DNA of 64,000 bases, from NCBI GenBank assembly GCA_037179335.1, contig JAKZHN010000024.1:1-64000 (forward strand), written 5' to 3'. Origin of the DNA: Cyclaneusma minus. Its lineage: Eukaryota; Ascomycota; Leotiomycetes; Marthamycetales; Marthamycetaceae. A program made the position numbers and the translations under genes. The stretch's first letter is position 1. Each line of letters begins with the position of its first letter. This document shows, one piece after another, positions 1 to 11,578 of the stretch. The notes under the pieces were generated by a model, which ran no database searches, was not told the DNA's origin, and saw only the letters and a list, made by a program, of their open reading frames with translations.

Positions 1-127
<127 letters not shown>

Positions 128-3100
128 AATTTTAATCGTTATCTAGCTATTAAGGCTATACAATGGTGATTAAGGTAATAAATCAAGCAAGGCTAAAATC
201 GTGGAAACTTTGAAAAGCTTTTGGACTAAATTATTCTGATTTTTTTCATTGGTAATAATAGGGATTTTTAATTATAAACAAACTAAGGGCCTATAATCCA
301 GCTTTAATAATATTGTGCTTTTAAATCCTATTATTGCCAATACTATAATTGTTAATTTAAAAGTCTATTGGAAAAAATCCAGGCTATTTATACCTACGCT
401 TATAGCATTAGTTTTATAGCTAATTTATACCCGGCTAAATTTCTTTTTGGCCCCAGCCAAAACCCGGCCTTTTTATTTTTCATTTTTTTGCTTTTTTATT
501 TATAGCTTTAATTTGGTCCTTGGTTTTTTTTTCGGGTAATTTCCAAAAATCTATTAATAATAGCTAAAAAAAAAAATTTAAGCGCAATAAATATATAATT
601 ATTAGTAGGCCTTAAAGCCAATAGTATAGCGTTATTTTTTCCCGGGAACTTTTTGCAATAGGCCGGTTTATTTAAAAGCCAGGTTTTATATATAATAAAT
701 AAAGCTGGCTTTAAACCTTTTCCCAAATAAAGCAAATAAATTCCAGAAATTAAAAATTTAAATCCCCGAAATTTATAGCCTAGCCTGAGTTTTTTAATAT
801 TATATTAGGGTAATTTTAAATTAATGCATTATTTTGGGATTTTCAATTTAAAGCTATAATTGTTTTCTATTATTTAAATATCCGGCTAAGCTTTAAATAT
901 TTAATAATAGGGTAATTATAAAAGTTTTAGCTTGCGATTATTACAAGCTTGCGATTATTACAAGCTTTCAAATAAAGCGGAAATATTGATTTATTATCTT
1001 AATACCGTAAACTTTTAGCGAATTAAAACTAAAGCCCAATTATAATTATTTTTTGGATATAAAACCGCTATAGGCAAAAATAATATATATATATAATATT
1101 GCCGGTTATTTATTAAAGCCTGATTAAAAAGGGGTATATTATAATATAAATTTATTAAAAGAGTATATTTAACTCGGTATATATTAATTATTCAATTAGC
1201 AAAAGTCTGGTTTTTTAGCAGCTATACCGGCTATAAAGCGAAATTGGCTATAAAAAAATTAAATATAAAGGTGCCGATTGTATAATAAAAATTGATTGGA
1301 TTTTTAAAGAGGATTAAAATAATTGAAAAGATAAAGGATTTGTTAAAAAAAAAGGATTTCATATATATTGATTATTAATTTGGTAAAATCCGGACTTTTA
1401 ATAGAAAATCGGTATACCGCTGGTATTTATTGGTAGCGGCGGAAAGGTATATAGCAAGAAAGAATAAAATAGCGTATATTGAAAAAAAAAATGGGTATTC
1501 TATAGCTATTAGCTGGTTTTTAATTGGCTGATATATATATTATAAATAATTATTGCTAGTAAAAATACTAATTGCCAATATTGCTAATTAAGCTAAAAAC
1601 TCTGCATTTGAATTTTGTAATATTATTATTAGCGGGCTTAATAAAAAAAATTGGCAAGCGGCAATAACGGCTAAAAAAAGCTGGAAAACCATTAAAAACT
1701 ATTTAAAAGTATTCTTAATATTTATAAAGAGTTTTTACTTTTTGGCTGCAATTGCTAAAATTGCGTAAAATACTGCTAACGATATTAGGGTTGGGAATTA
1801 TTAATTGACTTAATTTTAAAATCCGCCACCATTATTATTATAAATTCGGAAACCTTCCAAAAAATAGCGGCGGACTCTTAGGAAAAAAAAAAAAAAAAAT
1901 TAAACCGGATTTAAGGAATTGCTGATTAAAAAAGCAATTCGCCGTTGTTTATATGCTTGCTAGTGATTAATTTACTATTATATTTGTTTTTATTTTAATG
2001 TATTTTGCTTATATCTATATATATTTTTTTTTCAATTTTAAAATGGCTTAAATCCTTATTATAAAATAAATTATTTGTGGAAATAAAGCGAATTGAATTC
2101 TATTAAATTAAATCTGGCTAAATTGGATTTTGCTAGGCAAAATTTAATAAAAACAAATTGCATTAATTTTAAGCTGAATTTGGCTAAGCTAAATCCGGTT
2201 GAATTTAAAAACCGTATTAAGGCTAATATAATAAAGAATTTTAAAAAGCTATATTCGAAAATAATATAAATTATTTTTGCTGCTATTATTTTTAAAATTA
2301 ATATTTATTTAAAGCTTTTAAAAAAAGCACTATATTTGAAAAAATTAAATAATAAATATTTTAAAGAAATGGTGTTTTTTATAGCTAAAATGGTATGTTT
2401 TAAAAAACCGCTAAATATTGCTAATCTTAATATTGCCGTTTTTTTTGCCGCTTTGCTTGTTTTTTTAAATAAATTGGCAGCTGTTATAAAAGCTGCAATT
2501 GCAATTTTAATAAATTTATAGAATTTATATTTAAATATATATTTGAATATATATTTTAATTTTAAATTTAATATAGCAGATTTTTTTATTTTTAATCTTT
2601 TTAATATTTGGATTTTTATAAAAAAAAATTAGCGAATTGGCTATTATTTAAAAAAAGGCAGGCATTATTGAAAGATTTTTAAAACGTTTTGGCAAAAGAG
2701 AAATTGGCTATAATAATTTTATAAATTGCAAAAGGAATTTGGCCAATTTGTTTTATTTTTAAAAGGGTTTTTAGCTTTGTTTAAAAAAAATTAAAAGCTA
2801 TATTGTTATGGCTTTTAAAGTTTTTAAAATATTTGGAATGCTTTAAGAATTTGAATTTAAAAAAAATTAAAACAAATTACTAACTCAATAATAAATAGTT
2901 TTTTTTTAAAACACCATTGCCAATGTTTTTTAAAATTGGATTATTTTAATTGGCATTAGCTTTGGCAATTTTTAGATTTATAAAGTCCTATTTTAATGGC
3001 TAATTTATATTGGTAATATTTGCCAATTAAAAAAAGATTTTAATATTTTATTTAACTTTTTTTTAATAATTGCGAATAATTCTTTTTATTTTTGTATAAG

Positions 3101-5450
3101 CTTTTCTAAATAAATCCTTATTTTAGTTTTTAAATACTATTTAAAAGCTTTGCCAAATTTTTAAATTTTATTGCTTATCTTTATTTATTTAGCTATATTA
3201 ATTAAAAAGCATGGCATTTATATTTTCTTTTATATAAATAATAGGCTTATCCCGTATAAAATAGCTAAAATAGGCATTTTTATACCATTTTAAATTATTT
3301 TCAAAAATATAATATAATAGTGAAAATGGCTTTTTAAATGGCATTTTAATTATTGTATTTAATTATGCGCTGCAAGCGTTTTAAAAAGATTTATTTGAAA
3401 AGAAAAAGGAAATTTTATTTCAAATTTAAAAAATTTAAATTTAAATAACTCAAATTTAAATAAATTAAATTTAAAAAATATAAATATAAATTATAAATTA
3501 TAAATTAATATTGCAAAAATATTGGAAATAGAAATAGAAAATTTATTAAAATATGAATTTCGTGAAAAAAAAATCGTTGTATTGCGCGGAAATTAAATGA
3601 GGTTAAATTTGCGTTATAATGGTTTTTAAGCTTAAATTAAACGGAAATTTAATATTTAATATTTTGCATATTTAAATTGGAAAGGCTGCGCAATATAAAT
3701 GATGGCTTAAAAAAGCTATAATTTTAAAATCGCAGAATTTTTAAATGTATTAAATAATTGTAATAAATGCAATTTTAAATAATTTCAGGTTTTTAAATAA
3801 AGCTAAAAAAATTAAAGCTAAAAAAATTAAAAAATCCGGCGCCAAAAATTGCGCGATTTTTTTAATTAGCGCAATAATTTAATATCGCGAAACTGCTTTT
3901 TTCAAGGAAAAATCTTGCTTATTTGCATTTTAAAAAAACGCTAATTAATATTATTTTTATTTATAAATAAATAATAGGGGTTTAAAATACAAAATTGTAT
4001 ATGCAATAATAAAAATAAATCGGATATTATAATATATAATTAATTGTATTTAAAAAAGAAAAACTCGCTGGCACGGGCATGGAAATAGCTAAAGCTATTC
4101 CTAGTTTTGGCGCTAGCACTCGGAGCTTTTGGCTTTTCGGTGCCGGTGGCCCGTGAGCTAATTGCTGCGGGAATTAATATTAGAAAAAGCTTTTTATTAA
4201 TAAAAAATTATTAAGCGTAATTAATAATAGGGTCGGCGAAAAACGCTAATTAAATATAATTAATAAATAGGCTAGTAAAAAGCTTAATTAAAAAAGCGTG
4301 GCTAAGATTTTTTTATTTGCTATTATAAATAAAGTATTTATAGCGGCGTTTATATTTATTATTTTTGTATTTTTTATTATTATAATTTTAATATATAATA
4401 AAATTGTTATTAAAATTGAGATTTTTTTAAAAAAAGCTATTAAAATTTCTAAATTGCATTAAGCAAGCGTTTTTGCTATAATTATAATAATAGCTAATAA
4501 ATTTTTAAAAAAATCATTTAATTTTTGTATTTTTTAAATTTAACGGTTAAAACGCGCTAATAAATTTGAAATGCTAATTTTAAAATTTTATTTTATATTA
4601 AATAATTATATATTAATAAAACCTATTTATAAAAATTAATAAAATCAAATTATATTATAGCGATTTTATTATTATATTAAAAGCAATAAATTTGGCTTTA
4701 TTAAAAAAACGTTATTAATTAGAATTTTAAAATTGCTAGAAACCAATATAAAAATAATAGCGTTATTGCGAATTAAAAAATTTAAATTAATTTAAATTAA
4801 TATAATAATGCAATGCTTAAGCCGGTATATAAAATTAATATTAAATTTTAAATATATAATTTGCTAAATGGTTTTTTTATTAATTTTTGGAATTTTTTTA
4901 TAAAAGGCTAAAAGCTTAGAAAAATATTGCTTATTATTAGGCTTAAAAGCAAGCGCTAATAAAATAGCGGGTTTTTGCAAAAGGGCGTTTAAAAGCTTTT
5001 AAGCTGTTTAAAATTCGATGGTATAAAATTGGCGCTTTATTGCAAGCTTTTTGCGCTAAATTTCAAATTGCTAGCGTTTAAAAAGCATAAGGCTTTTAAT
5101 AATTGGCCTGAGCTATTTTTTCAAATTGTTTTTAAAATCCCGGTCTTTTAAAAAGCTTTGAATTTTTAGGAATTTTTTGTTTTTTAGGAATTTTTTATTT
5201 TTTTTATTTTTAGCTTTTTTAAATTTGCTGCAATGGCGCTTTTTTTTGGGCGCGGGCTAGCCTTTTTTAAAAAATTGGCGATTGGCAGCGGCAGCGGTGC
5301 TTGCGTATATGCGTATATGCGGGGTTTTGGAAAAGCTAGAAGCGGTTATAATTGCGATTTATAGTGAAAATTGGGATTTTAAATAAATTTTTACAAAAAA
5401 CTAAAATTGCAGCTAATATAGAATTTTGCCTTAAAGCTGTAAAAGCTGGC
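128..5450. repeat. AT-rich, gene-free block (probable RIP-mutated repeat DNA)
   Basis: More than 5 kb dominated by A and T, rich in TA, TTAA and AAATT words, with stop codons in all frames and no open frame above about 75 codons. The change to ordinary base composition near 5450 is abrupt. In Pezizomycotina this pattern is typical of transposons mutated C to T by repeat-induced point mutation; that reading is inference. No element could be identified. A stretch around 1380-1560 has a long nearly open frame interrupted by stops and could be former transposase, but this is not demonstrable by eye. A 17-bp direct repeat (unit CTTGCGATTATTACAAG) lies at about 931-965. Confidence 0.85.
4065..4180. 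other. GC-richer island inside the AT-rich block
   Basis: About 115 bp of near-normal base composition stands out from its surroundings. It carries an imperfect inverted repeat: CTGGCACGGGC at the left and GTGGCCCGTGAGC at the right. The 11-mer GGTGGCCCGTG recurs at the right edge of the AT-rich block near 5480. It may be a terminal part of an element that escaped mutation. Function is unknown. Confidence 0.45.
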
Positions 5451-5586
5451 ATGGCAGAGATTTTGTGGTTGAGGCGTTATGGGTGGCCCGTGGAAGCCCC
5501 ACTGGCTAAGCAACGCACCCTGGTCACCCCCCTGGCCGCCTCAATCACGTGACGGTCAGCTGCCTCCTCACCACCATATAACCACA
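5451..5586. other. Boundary segment between AT-rich block and genic DNA
   Basis: About 135 bp of ordinary base composition sit between the AT-rich block and the truncated end of the glycosyltransferase gene. The segment has no open frame in continuity with the enzyme and includes CACGTGA and the GGTGGCCCGTG word also seen near 4140. The likeliest reading is an unmutated terminal piece of the inserted element, or genic DNA at the junction. Confidence 0.4.
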
Positions 5587-6630
5587 TCATTTAATAAGCA
5601 TGGTGCGGCCGGAAATGGTAGAAACGCCACCATCGATTGCGCAAGTTGCGGCGCATTCAAAGTTGCGACGCTCGAGGTAAATACAGCCAAGGTAATTTAG
5701 AAAATCGAGTGTGTTGCCGGACCAAATTCTAAAGAAGAAGTTGCGGGCGAATCTATGGAAGAAGTGCTTTTTAGAATCGGTCCATTTAAAGCGGAATCCT
5801 TTTGGAGAATTTGGGTGATGACGACGCTGCACCCTCTTGGAAGTTCCAACCAAAGCGACGCGTTCGTCTTCGAATGGAGCAAGAGCGTACTCCAGAAAGG
5901 TGGATGGCCAAATAATGTGGTCGTCGACCGTGGCAATCATGCTGGTCTTAACGAGCTTGACGCCGGCGACGGTCTGTTCTCGTTTCGAGGCAATATCGAT
6001 ACTAATAACTTGAATTTTGGACTGTGGCAGACGCCGTTCCATGATCATATTGTCGGTAATACTCCGAATAGCTCGGACACGTTCTTCGCCAACAGTAGAG
6101 ATGAGGATCTGGTACGGGTCATTGTCCAAAATGCTCCCAATATATTCCCTGAGACGTCTGGCAGCATCAGGTTTACTCCAGTCACCAACAGTAGGAACAA
6201 TGACTGTTACATCGGATGGCTTATATTTCCGCGCTGCAGGGTTCGGATGGGGGACTGCTGGTCTGTAAATGAGCGTGTACGAGATGAGGTGAACGACGAC
6301 TCGAGTGAACTTGAAGAACCAGAGGTAGAGGAAGATCAATGTCCACCGTGGAACCCCAGAGAGCCAACTGAATAGCTCAAGCAAGTATGGGCCAAATTCT
6401 GCTAGGCTCAGGAGCAAAACAGGCGGGCTGAAGACTATTGACGCGAACCCATTGCGCTTGGGACTGGAACTGCCCTTGAACAATGCTCCAAAGGCATGAT
6501 GGCCGACTGTAAGAGCAACCCAGAAAAGCGTGGAGTAGAGTGCGATGTCCCGCACTGGGAGTTGTTCAATGATATCCCAGAGTGTGGATTCGGCCTCAGA
6601 GACGGGACTGACCATACTTTCTTGCTCCAT
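5587..6630 (-). pseudogene. Family-2 glycosyltransferase (hyaluronan-synthase-like), 3' truncated
   Basis: This is a membrane processive glycosyltransferase of the fungal GT2 type, which would use a nucleotide sugar at the plasma membrane. From the ATG at 6630 (MEQESMVSP) the frame encodes about 347 residues. It has two or three hydrophobic segments near the N-terminus, then the GT-A core with DVTVIVPTVGDW, the acidic motif ATVDDHIIWP, and IDGGVSTISGRTM. The frame stops immediately after that motif. The family normally continues with the acceptor and QxxRW region and further membrane helices, all absent here. The break lies within 150 bp of the AT-rich block, so an insertion or rearrangement probably removed the 3' half. 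An in-frame upstream ATG at 7086 would add 152 Ser/Thr/Ala-rich residues from a 15-bp tandem repeat; I prefer 6630. The enzyme is unlikely to be functional. Family assignment is firm, the substrate unknown. Confidence 0.75.
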
Positions 6631-6724
6631 GGTCCCAAGTGCTGAGCAAGAGGGACAAAGGAGTACGGGTAGCTGGGCTCTGCCGGGGATTTGGGGATTG
6701 TACTGTAAGGTAATTGAAGAAGAC

Positions 6725-6870
6725 GCCGTGTAAGAAGACACAGTCGAGGAAGACGCGGATGCAGTATAGGAGGACGAAGACACAGTTGAAGTAGATGCGG
6801 TCGAAGAAGATGCAGTCAAAGAAGATGCAATCAAAGAAGACGCGGTCAAAGAAGATACAGTAGTGAACGA
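6725..6870. repeat. 15-bp imperfect tandem repeat upstream of the glycosyltransferase
   Basis: Around eight to nine degenerate copies of a 15-bp unit (consensus GTCAAAGAAGATGCA) run through this stretch. Read on the minus strand in frame with the enzyme they give Ser-Ser-x-Thr-Ala repeats. They may therefore be leader DNA or a low-complexity N-terminal extension. Confidence 0.6.
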
Positions 6871-7086
6871 AGACTTGGTGGGAGAAGCAAAGTCCAAAGG
6901 GTCATTGTTCAACAGCCTGGAAGAATAAACAGCCAGCGCGGTAGCAGGGAAAAAAAGTTGGCGGGTACCACAAGAGTGAATGAAGAAGAAGCGTCTCCAC
7001 CTACCCGTCCTGAGTCTGTTCAGGTAGTCCGCTGCTGTCGAAGATTGCCGCAAGCAGCATTGACATTCGACAATGGCTACCATCAT

Positions 7087-7960
7087 CCCGACGACTCTTT
7101 ATCAATAGCATTAACACTCACGAATTTCGACAAAGATATAAGCAATGACAGACAAGCGAGTGACAAAATAAGGGAGTTGGAGATGAAAGAAATTTTGGGC
7201 GGAGAAGGCACAAAGGGGTCAATCATCATAACAACTTGCGTCAAGGCCCTCTGTCTGTCAACACCAGCCTGGCGGTGATTTAGCCCATGAAATCAAGATA
7301 GAAAAGATGTACGAGAAAAAGCATAGCTTTGGTCGAGCACATTGTTCTAGGATCACCAATAATGATGCCATCTAGGAACACACCACAACGACCAGGAGCC
7401 CCTATTCTGGCACCTGGATCTCCCACATACAACGGAAAAGCACGAATACAGAAAGCGAAAGAGCCGACTCGGGCATATATCTCTACGCCTCTTCGAAGTG
7501 ATAATGATGGCTGTGCGACGGGGAATCTCGGGGATGCTGTTGGAATGTAAGAGTTCAGAGATGATTAAAACTCAAGAAGCTAGACTGCTCGCATAAACAC
7601 AAGTTCTGGTAGTTTGGCTCTGCAACTAAGAGTCTAACTGTCTAAGATACTGTCTTATGACAAAGGTCGCTGCAAATACTACTAGGAGATAGTGAAAGAC
7701 GGAAAGTGTTATCAAGGTACCTACTACCCTCATCATATGATGTCGCTATGCCGGTTTCTGGGTGGTGCTGCTGCGACGGCGGGTGGTGCTGCATGAAAGT
7801 GTCGCAGCTGAGGCTATGATAGTGACTCCGCAGTTGGTCGCCTCTCTTTTTGTGTTGCGGCAAGTTTTGGTGTGGTTGGCGCAAGGCTGACGACGTCGCA
7901 AGGCTGCTGGAGAAATTCTGAAGATTGCCCCACCATCACCAGCAATCAACAGCGACAAAG
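7087..7960. promoter_or_regulatory. Divergent intergenic region between glycosyltransferase and HGH1
   Basis: The two genes are transcribed away from each other, so this stretch should hold both promoters. I see no convincing coding frame, TATA box or long repeat. Confidence 0.4.
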
Positions 7961-9372
7961 ATGCCTACAGAATTAGAAGAGGCAAGTTCTCCGATAAAAT
8001 GGATTTCTGCGTGATGAAACTAACACGGGGTAGCTGGTAGAGTTCATCCACCATGGCAACAGCCAGATCCGCCAGCTTGGTGAGCTGCTATTTCTCCCGG
8101 CGCATTGCAAACTTTGCTGATTGACCGTGTATGTAGCTGTCGGAAACTTGGTGCCATACTCACTTTCGGAGCCCGCTATCTTCAAGACTAACCAGTACTT
8201 GCCGGTGAGGGACTTGAAGCTGCTAGTACGCGATTATGAGGTCAGTTCCATGTCATCTTCCACCGATATCGAGTAGAAAGCTGATGTTCTTACCAGCCCA
8301 TTGCCAAATATGCCATCGAAATACTCATCAACCTTTCCGACCACAAGGATGTCCGGGAGCAACTGGCTCCGGACGACGAATTCATCAAGACCCTCATAAC
8401 TCGTATAACGGTTCGTTGCCCCATTGTCCAGACTCTACCCAGCATATCTGGACATCCTCTGACCCACATCGAGACTGACTTTCATTTTCCTAGAGCCCTA
8501 CCGAACCTCACTCCGACCTGCTCGCCATGCTCTTAGCAAATCTAGCGAAACATTCTTCACTAGAGCGCCTCCTGAAGCTCGAGCTCCCTTCACCCCCAGC
8601 TCTCCAATCGACCACCCTCGCAATCTCCCAACTCATGGACGTCTTCGTTCGCGGCGCCACCGGAGCCTACAACAAAGCCGCCAACTTCGACTACCTCGCC
8701 TACCTCTTCGCCGACATTGCACAATCAGCCGACGGACGAAAATACTTCCTCACGCGCCAAGAATACGACAGCGTCGTCCCCTTCTCCAAGCTCGTCGTCT
8801 TCACCGAACACTCCAGCGGAGTCCGGCGGAAAGGGGTTGCTAGCACCATCAAGAACTGCGCATTCGACGTAGATTCCCACGGAGAGTTCTTAAACGAGGA
8901 AGCTATCAATATCCTGCCGTATATTTTGCTGCCTATCACTGGTCCGGAGGAGTTCAAGGAAGAGGAGATGCTGGAGTTGCCGGAGGATTTGCAGCTGCTG
9001 GGGAAAGATAAGAGAAGGGATAGTGATGCGGGAAATATTCAGACGCATGTGGAGACGCTGATGTTGCTGACTGCGACGAGGATAGGAAGGGATATTTTGA
9101 GAGCGAATGGGGTGTATTATGTGATCCGGGAGTGCCATTTGGCCGTGGAAGATGATGGAGTGAGGGAGGCGTGTGAGAGGCTGGTGCAGGTGCTAATGAG
9201 AGACGAGGAGGGAGAGGAGGTCAGTGGAGATATGAAGGCCTTGGAAAGGATACCGGTCGATCAGAAGCCTGCGGCGAGAGGTGGCTACGCGACTGGAAGC
9301 TGGACGATGGGTCAATTGGAGGCACCGCCAGAGGATGACGAGGATGAAGATGATCAAATAGTGGAGGTCTAG
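7961..9372 (+). CDS. HGH1: HGH1 family armadillo-like protein
   Basis: Hgh1 (FAM203/BRP16 in animals) is a cytosolic helical-repeat protein that in yeast helps the TRiC chaperonin fold elongation factor eEF2. Five exons were reconstructed: 7961-7981, 8034-8079, 8137-8240, 8297-8410 and 8494-9372, giving 387 residues, close to the family size. The N-terminus MPTELEELVEFIHHGNSQIR matches the family start. The middle carries helical repeats (RKGVASTIKNCAFD is typical), and the C-terminus is acidic (DDEDEDD). Intron 1 has a GC donor (GCAAGT) rather than GT; this is the only way to join MPTELEE to LVEF in frame. The other three introns are GT-AG. The ATG at 7961 is the only one that yields the conserved N-terminus. 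Identification is confident. Confidence 0.93.
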
Positions 9373-10716
9373 GGTCATAGAAGTCTTGCACCATGAGCTT
9401 CCGCCAGCAGCAACTCGAATCAAACTCTGGATTTCGGTTCCCAAGAAACGATCCCCAAGTGTCACCAGCCTATAGCAGCTCTCCCAGTCTCCTAGAACCC
9501 TTCGAGTCACTAGCCTACTCCAAATCCCTGGACCTTCTCCAAGTTCTCGAGGTTCTTCAAGTCCCCTGTTGCTGACCTCAACAGAACAACGACTCATTCG
9601 ACTAGAGCTTCAGGCCACTTCAGGGGCAGGTCCGTCACTCGGCCATCACTTGGACAGGGCAACAAACACAAGACCTGGTACGTACCCATGTAACCCACCA
9701 TTACCGGACCTACAAACTACTGGGACTGCCGACTTTGACCCTGAAGGACAAGCGAGTCGCCGAGTAGTAGATCTCAGGTACGATCATGACAGCCTGTTGT
9801 CCATGTGACACTCAAATTTGGCCACTTCCCCTGACCCTCCTGAACATCCCTGGACAGCAGATTCGAAACATTCGCCACTGCAAGATAGAGGCGTCGAACA
9901 GGTACTCTCTGTCATTAGATGTATACCTACATACTGGTACACCAGAGATCACAACTTGTAAACCAAGAGACTCTGCAACTTTGGATCTTTCGTCTCTCAA
10001 ATGATGCTGGTAATGGGAACCCGAGGGCTCTTATCTTCAACACGGAACTCCACCAACTCTTTGCCGTACTACCCAAGCTTCTCACGCTTCAATGCCCATC
10101 ACAGCAAAGTAGAAAACCGCGTGGTTTTGCCTGCCTCGCCATGTCACTGCTGATCAATCACGCGCAAATTCATGGCCCTCCCACCACCTCGCCCAAACAA
10201 GCCAGCGGAAGCACATCCCCCGCGTTTTCCCAGCCCCTGGCAATCGCGGCAATCTCGCTGAATTGCAGGTCCCCGAAATATCTCCCATGTCATGGGTCGT
10301 TGCGGAACCGCTAGACGTCTTTTGGAAATGTGTTTTGGTGTCGAGCTTTCGAGACGTGACGCAGAAATCCGGGGTGCAGGATGGCGGACTGCGGGAAGAA
10401 CTGTGAGGGTGCTAGGGGTGGATGAAACCGTGTACAATCGGACAGAAGAACAGGTGTTCGTCCGAAGCTGAGGGTGTGTCGGAGTTGTGGCTGTTTTGGG
10501 ATAGGTATGCCTTGGTACTCGACAAGAACGATGTTTGAGCATTGTACTATGGACCACCGTGCACATATGCTAGAGGCGGCACTCAGGCACCACATCTTGG
10601 CCTGTAATGTGCTACGTACATTGAGGGTTATCTCCTATAGTAGGGATTTCAAAAAGATATTGAGAACCAACCAGTCTGAGATGAAGGGGACAGAGGTGAT
10701 ACCTCGGATTTTCTGG
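9373..10716. other. Intergenic, no gene seen
   Basis: Open frames here are short, overlap on both strands and show no family features or codon bias. No repeat or RNA gene was noticed. Confidence 0.5.
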
Positions 10717-11484
10717 TCAACTGTTGCGTGTTATGATAATAGCCTTGATGAGACATCGCCAAGAGACAAGTTGTAAAGTTTCGACTGCTCGAATATCGTA
10801 CATGGGCCCCCTCGTGTATTCCTCCAGTCTTGTTGAAAACACCACAATCTCGCCGTCTTCATTAAACATCGCCTCATGCCATCGCCAGCCACATACCCCG
10901 CATAATGATACAATACCAACAGAGGCATTTGCCAGGCATCTTTTGCTCGCACCTCGTCAACTGTCAGCCCCCATCTGTGAACAGAATAATCCGTCAATGA
11001 TCGCATGCACCGCCACTCCACCGTCCACACCTCGAGTAATCATAAAAAACTTCCAGAAAATTCCTCGGCAGCTCTGCCGAGTGAGTCATATTTGCAGATA
11101 CCAGATCCTGTACCCCAGATTCAGAAAAGTTCGAGAAGTTCGGGTGGTGGAAGTATCTCTGTGCCAGCGTTGCTGGGCTAGTTTCTCCACCAATCGCAAT
11201 CCAAATCGTCGATTTCGCATTCCAAGCCCCCAAAAGATATGTATAAGGAGAAGGCCGCCTGCCATCCCACTTAAAAGTTCCGAAATCCAGCAAGTTGTTC
11301 GCAAAATATAGCCATTGACAGGCTCGGCCGCATGTTGACCAGTCGCATCAACAAAACTCAGATCCCGCGAGACAAGAAAGGTTCCTGCAGACCAATGTGG
11401 TAATTTCGGCTCAGATTTGGACAAGAGAGCAGCTATGGCGTCCAAAGATATTGCATCCAGCCCCCCAGAGCGGCGAATTCTCAC
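10717..11484 (-). pseudogene. Decayed protein gene of unknown family
   Basis: Three adjoining minus-strand segments read like genuine protein but lie in different frames. Around 11335-11480 is LPHWSAGTFLVSRDLSFVDA. Around 11040-11325 is NLLDFGTFKWDGRRPSP followed by LLGAWNAKSTIWIAIGGET. Around 10717-10890 is WHEAMFNEDGEIVVFSTRLE, ending in a stop at 10717. One junction can be a GT-AG intron (about 10995-11045). The other two, near 11325 and at the GGGG run near 10887, look like single-base indels. No credible ATG starts the first segment. I do not recognise the family. It sits directly downstream of the Zn2Cys6 gene on the same strand and may once have been its partner. Confidence 0.4.
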
Positions 11485-11578
11485 TGTCTTGGTGGTATGA
11501 CGAAGAATATCCTTCTCCGGCTATGCGGCAGAAGGGTGACAGGAGGGTAGAAGATCGGTTTCGGATGCAGCGTGTCTG

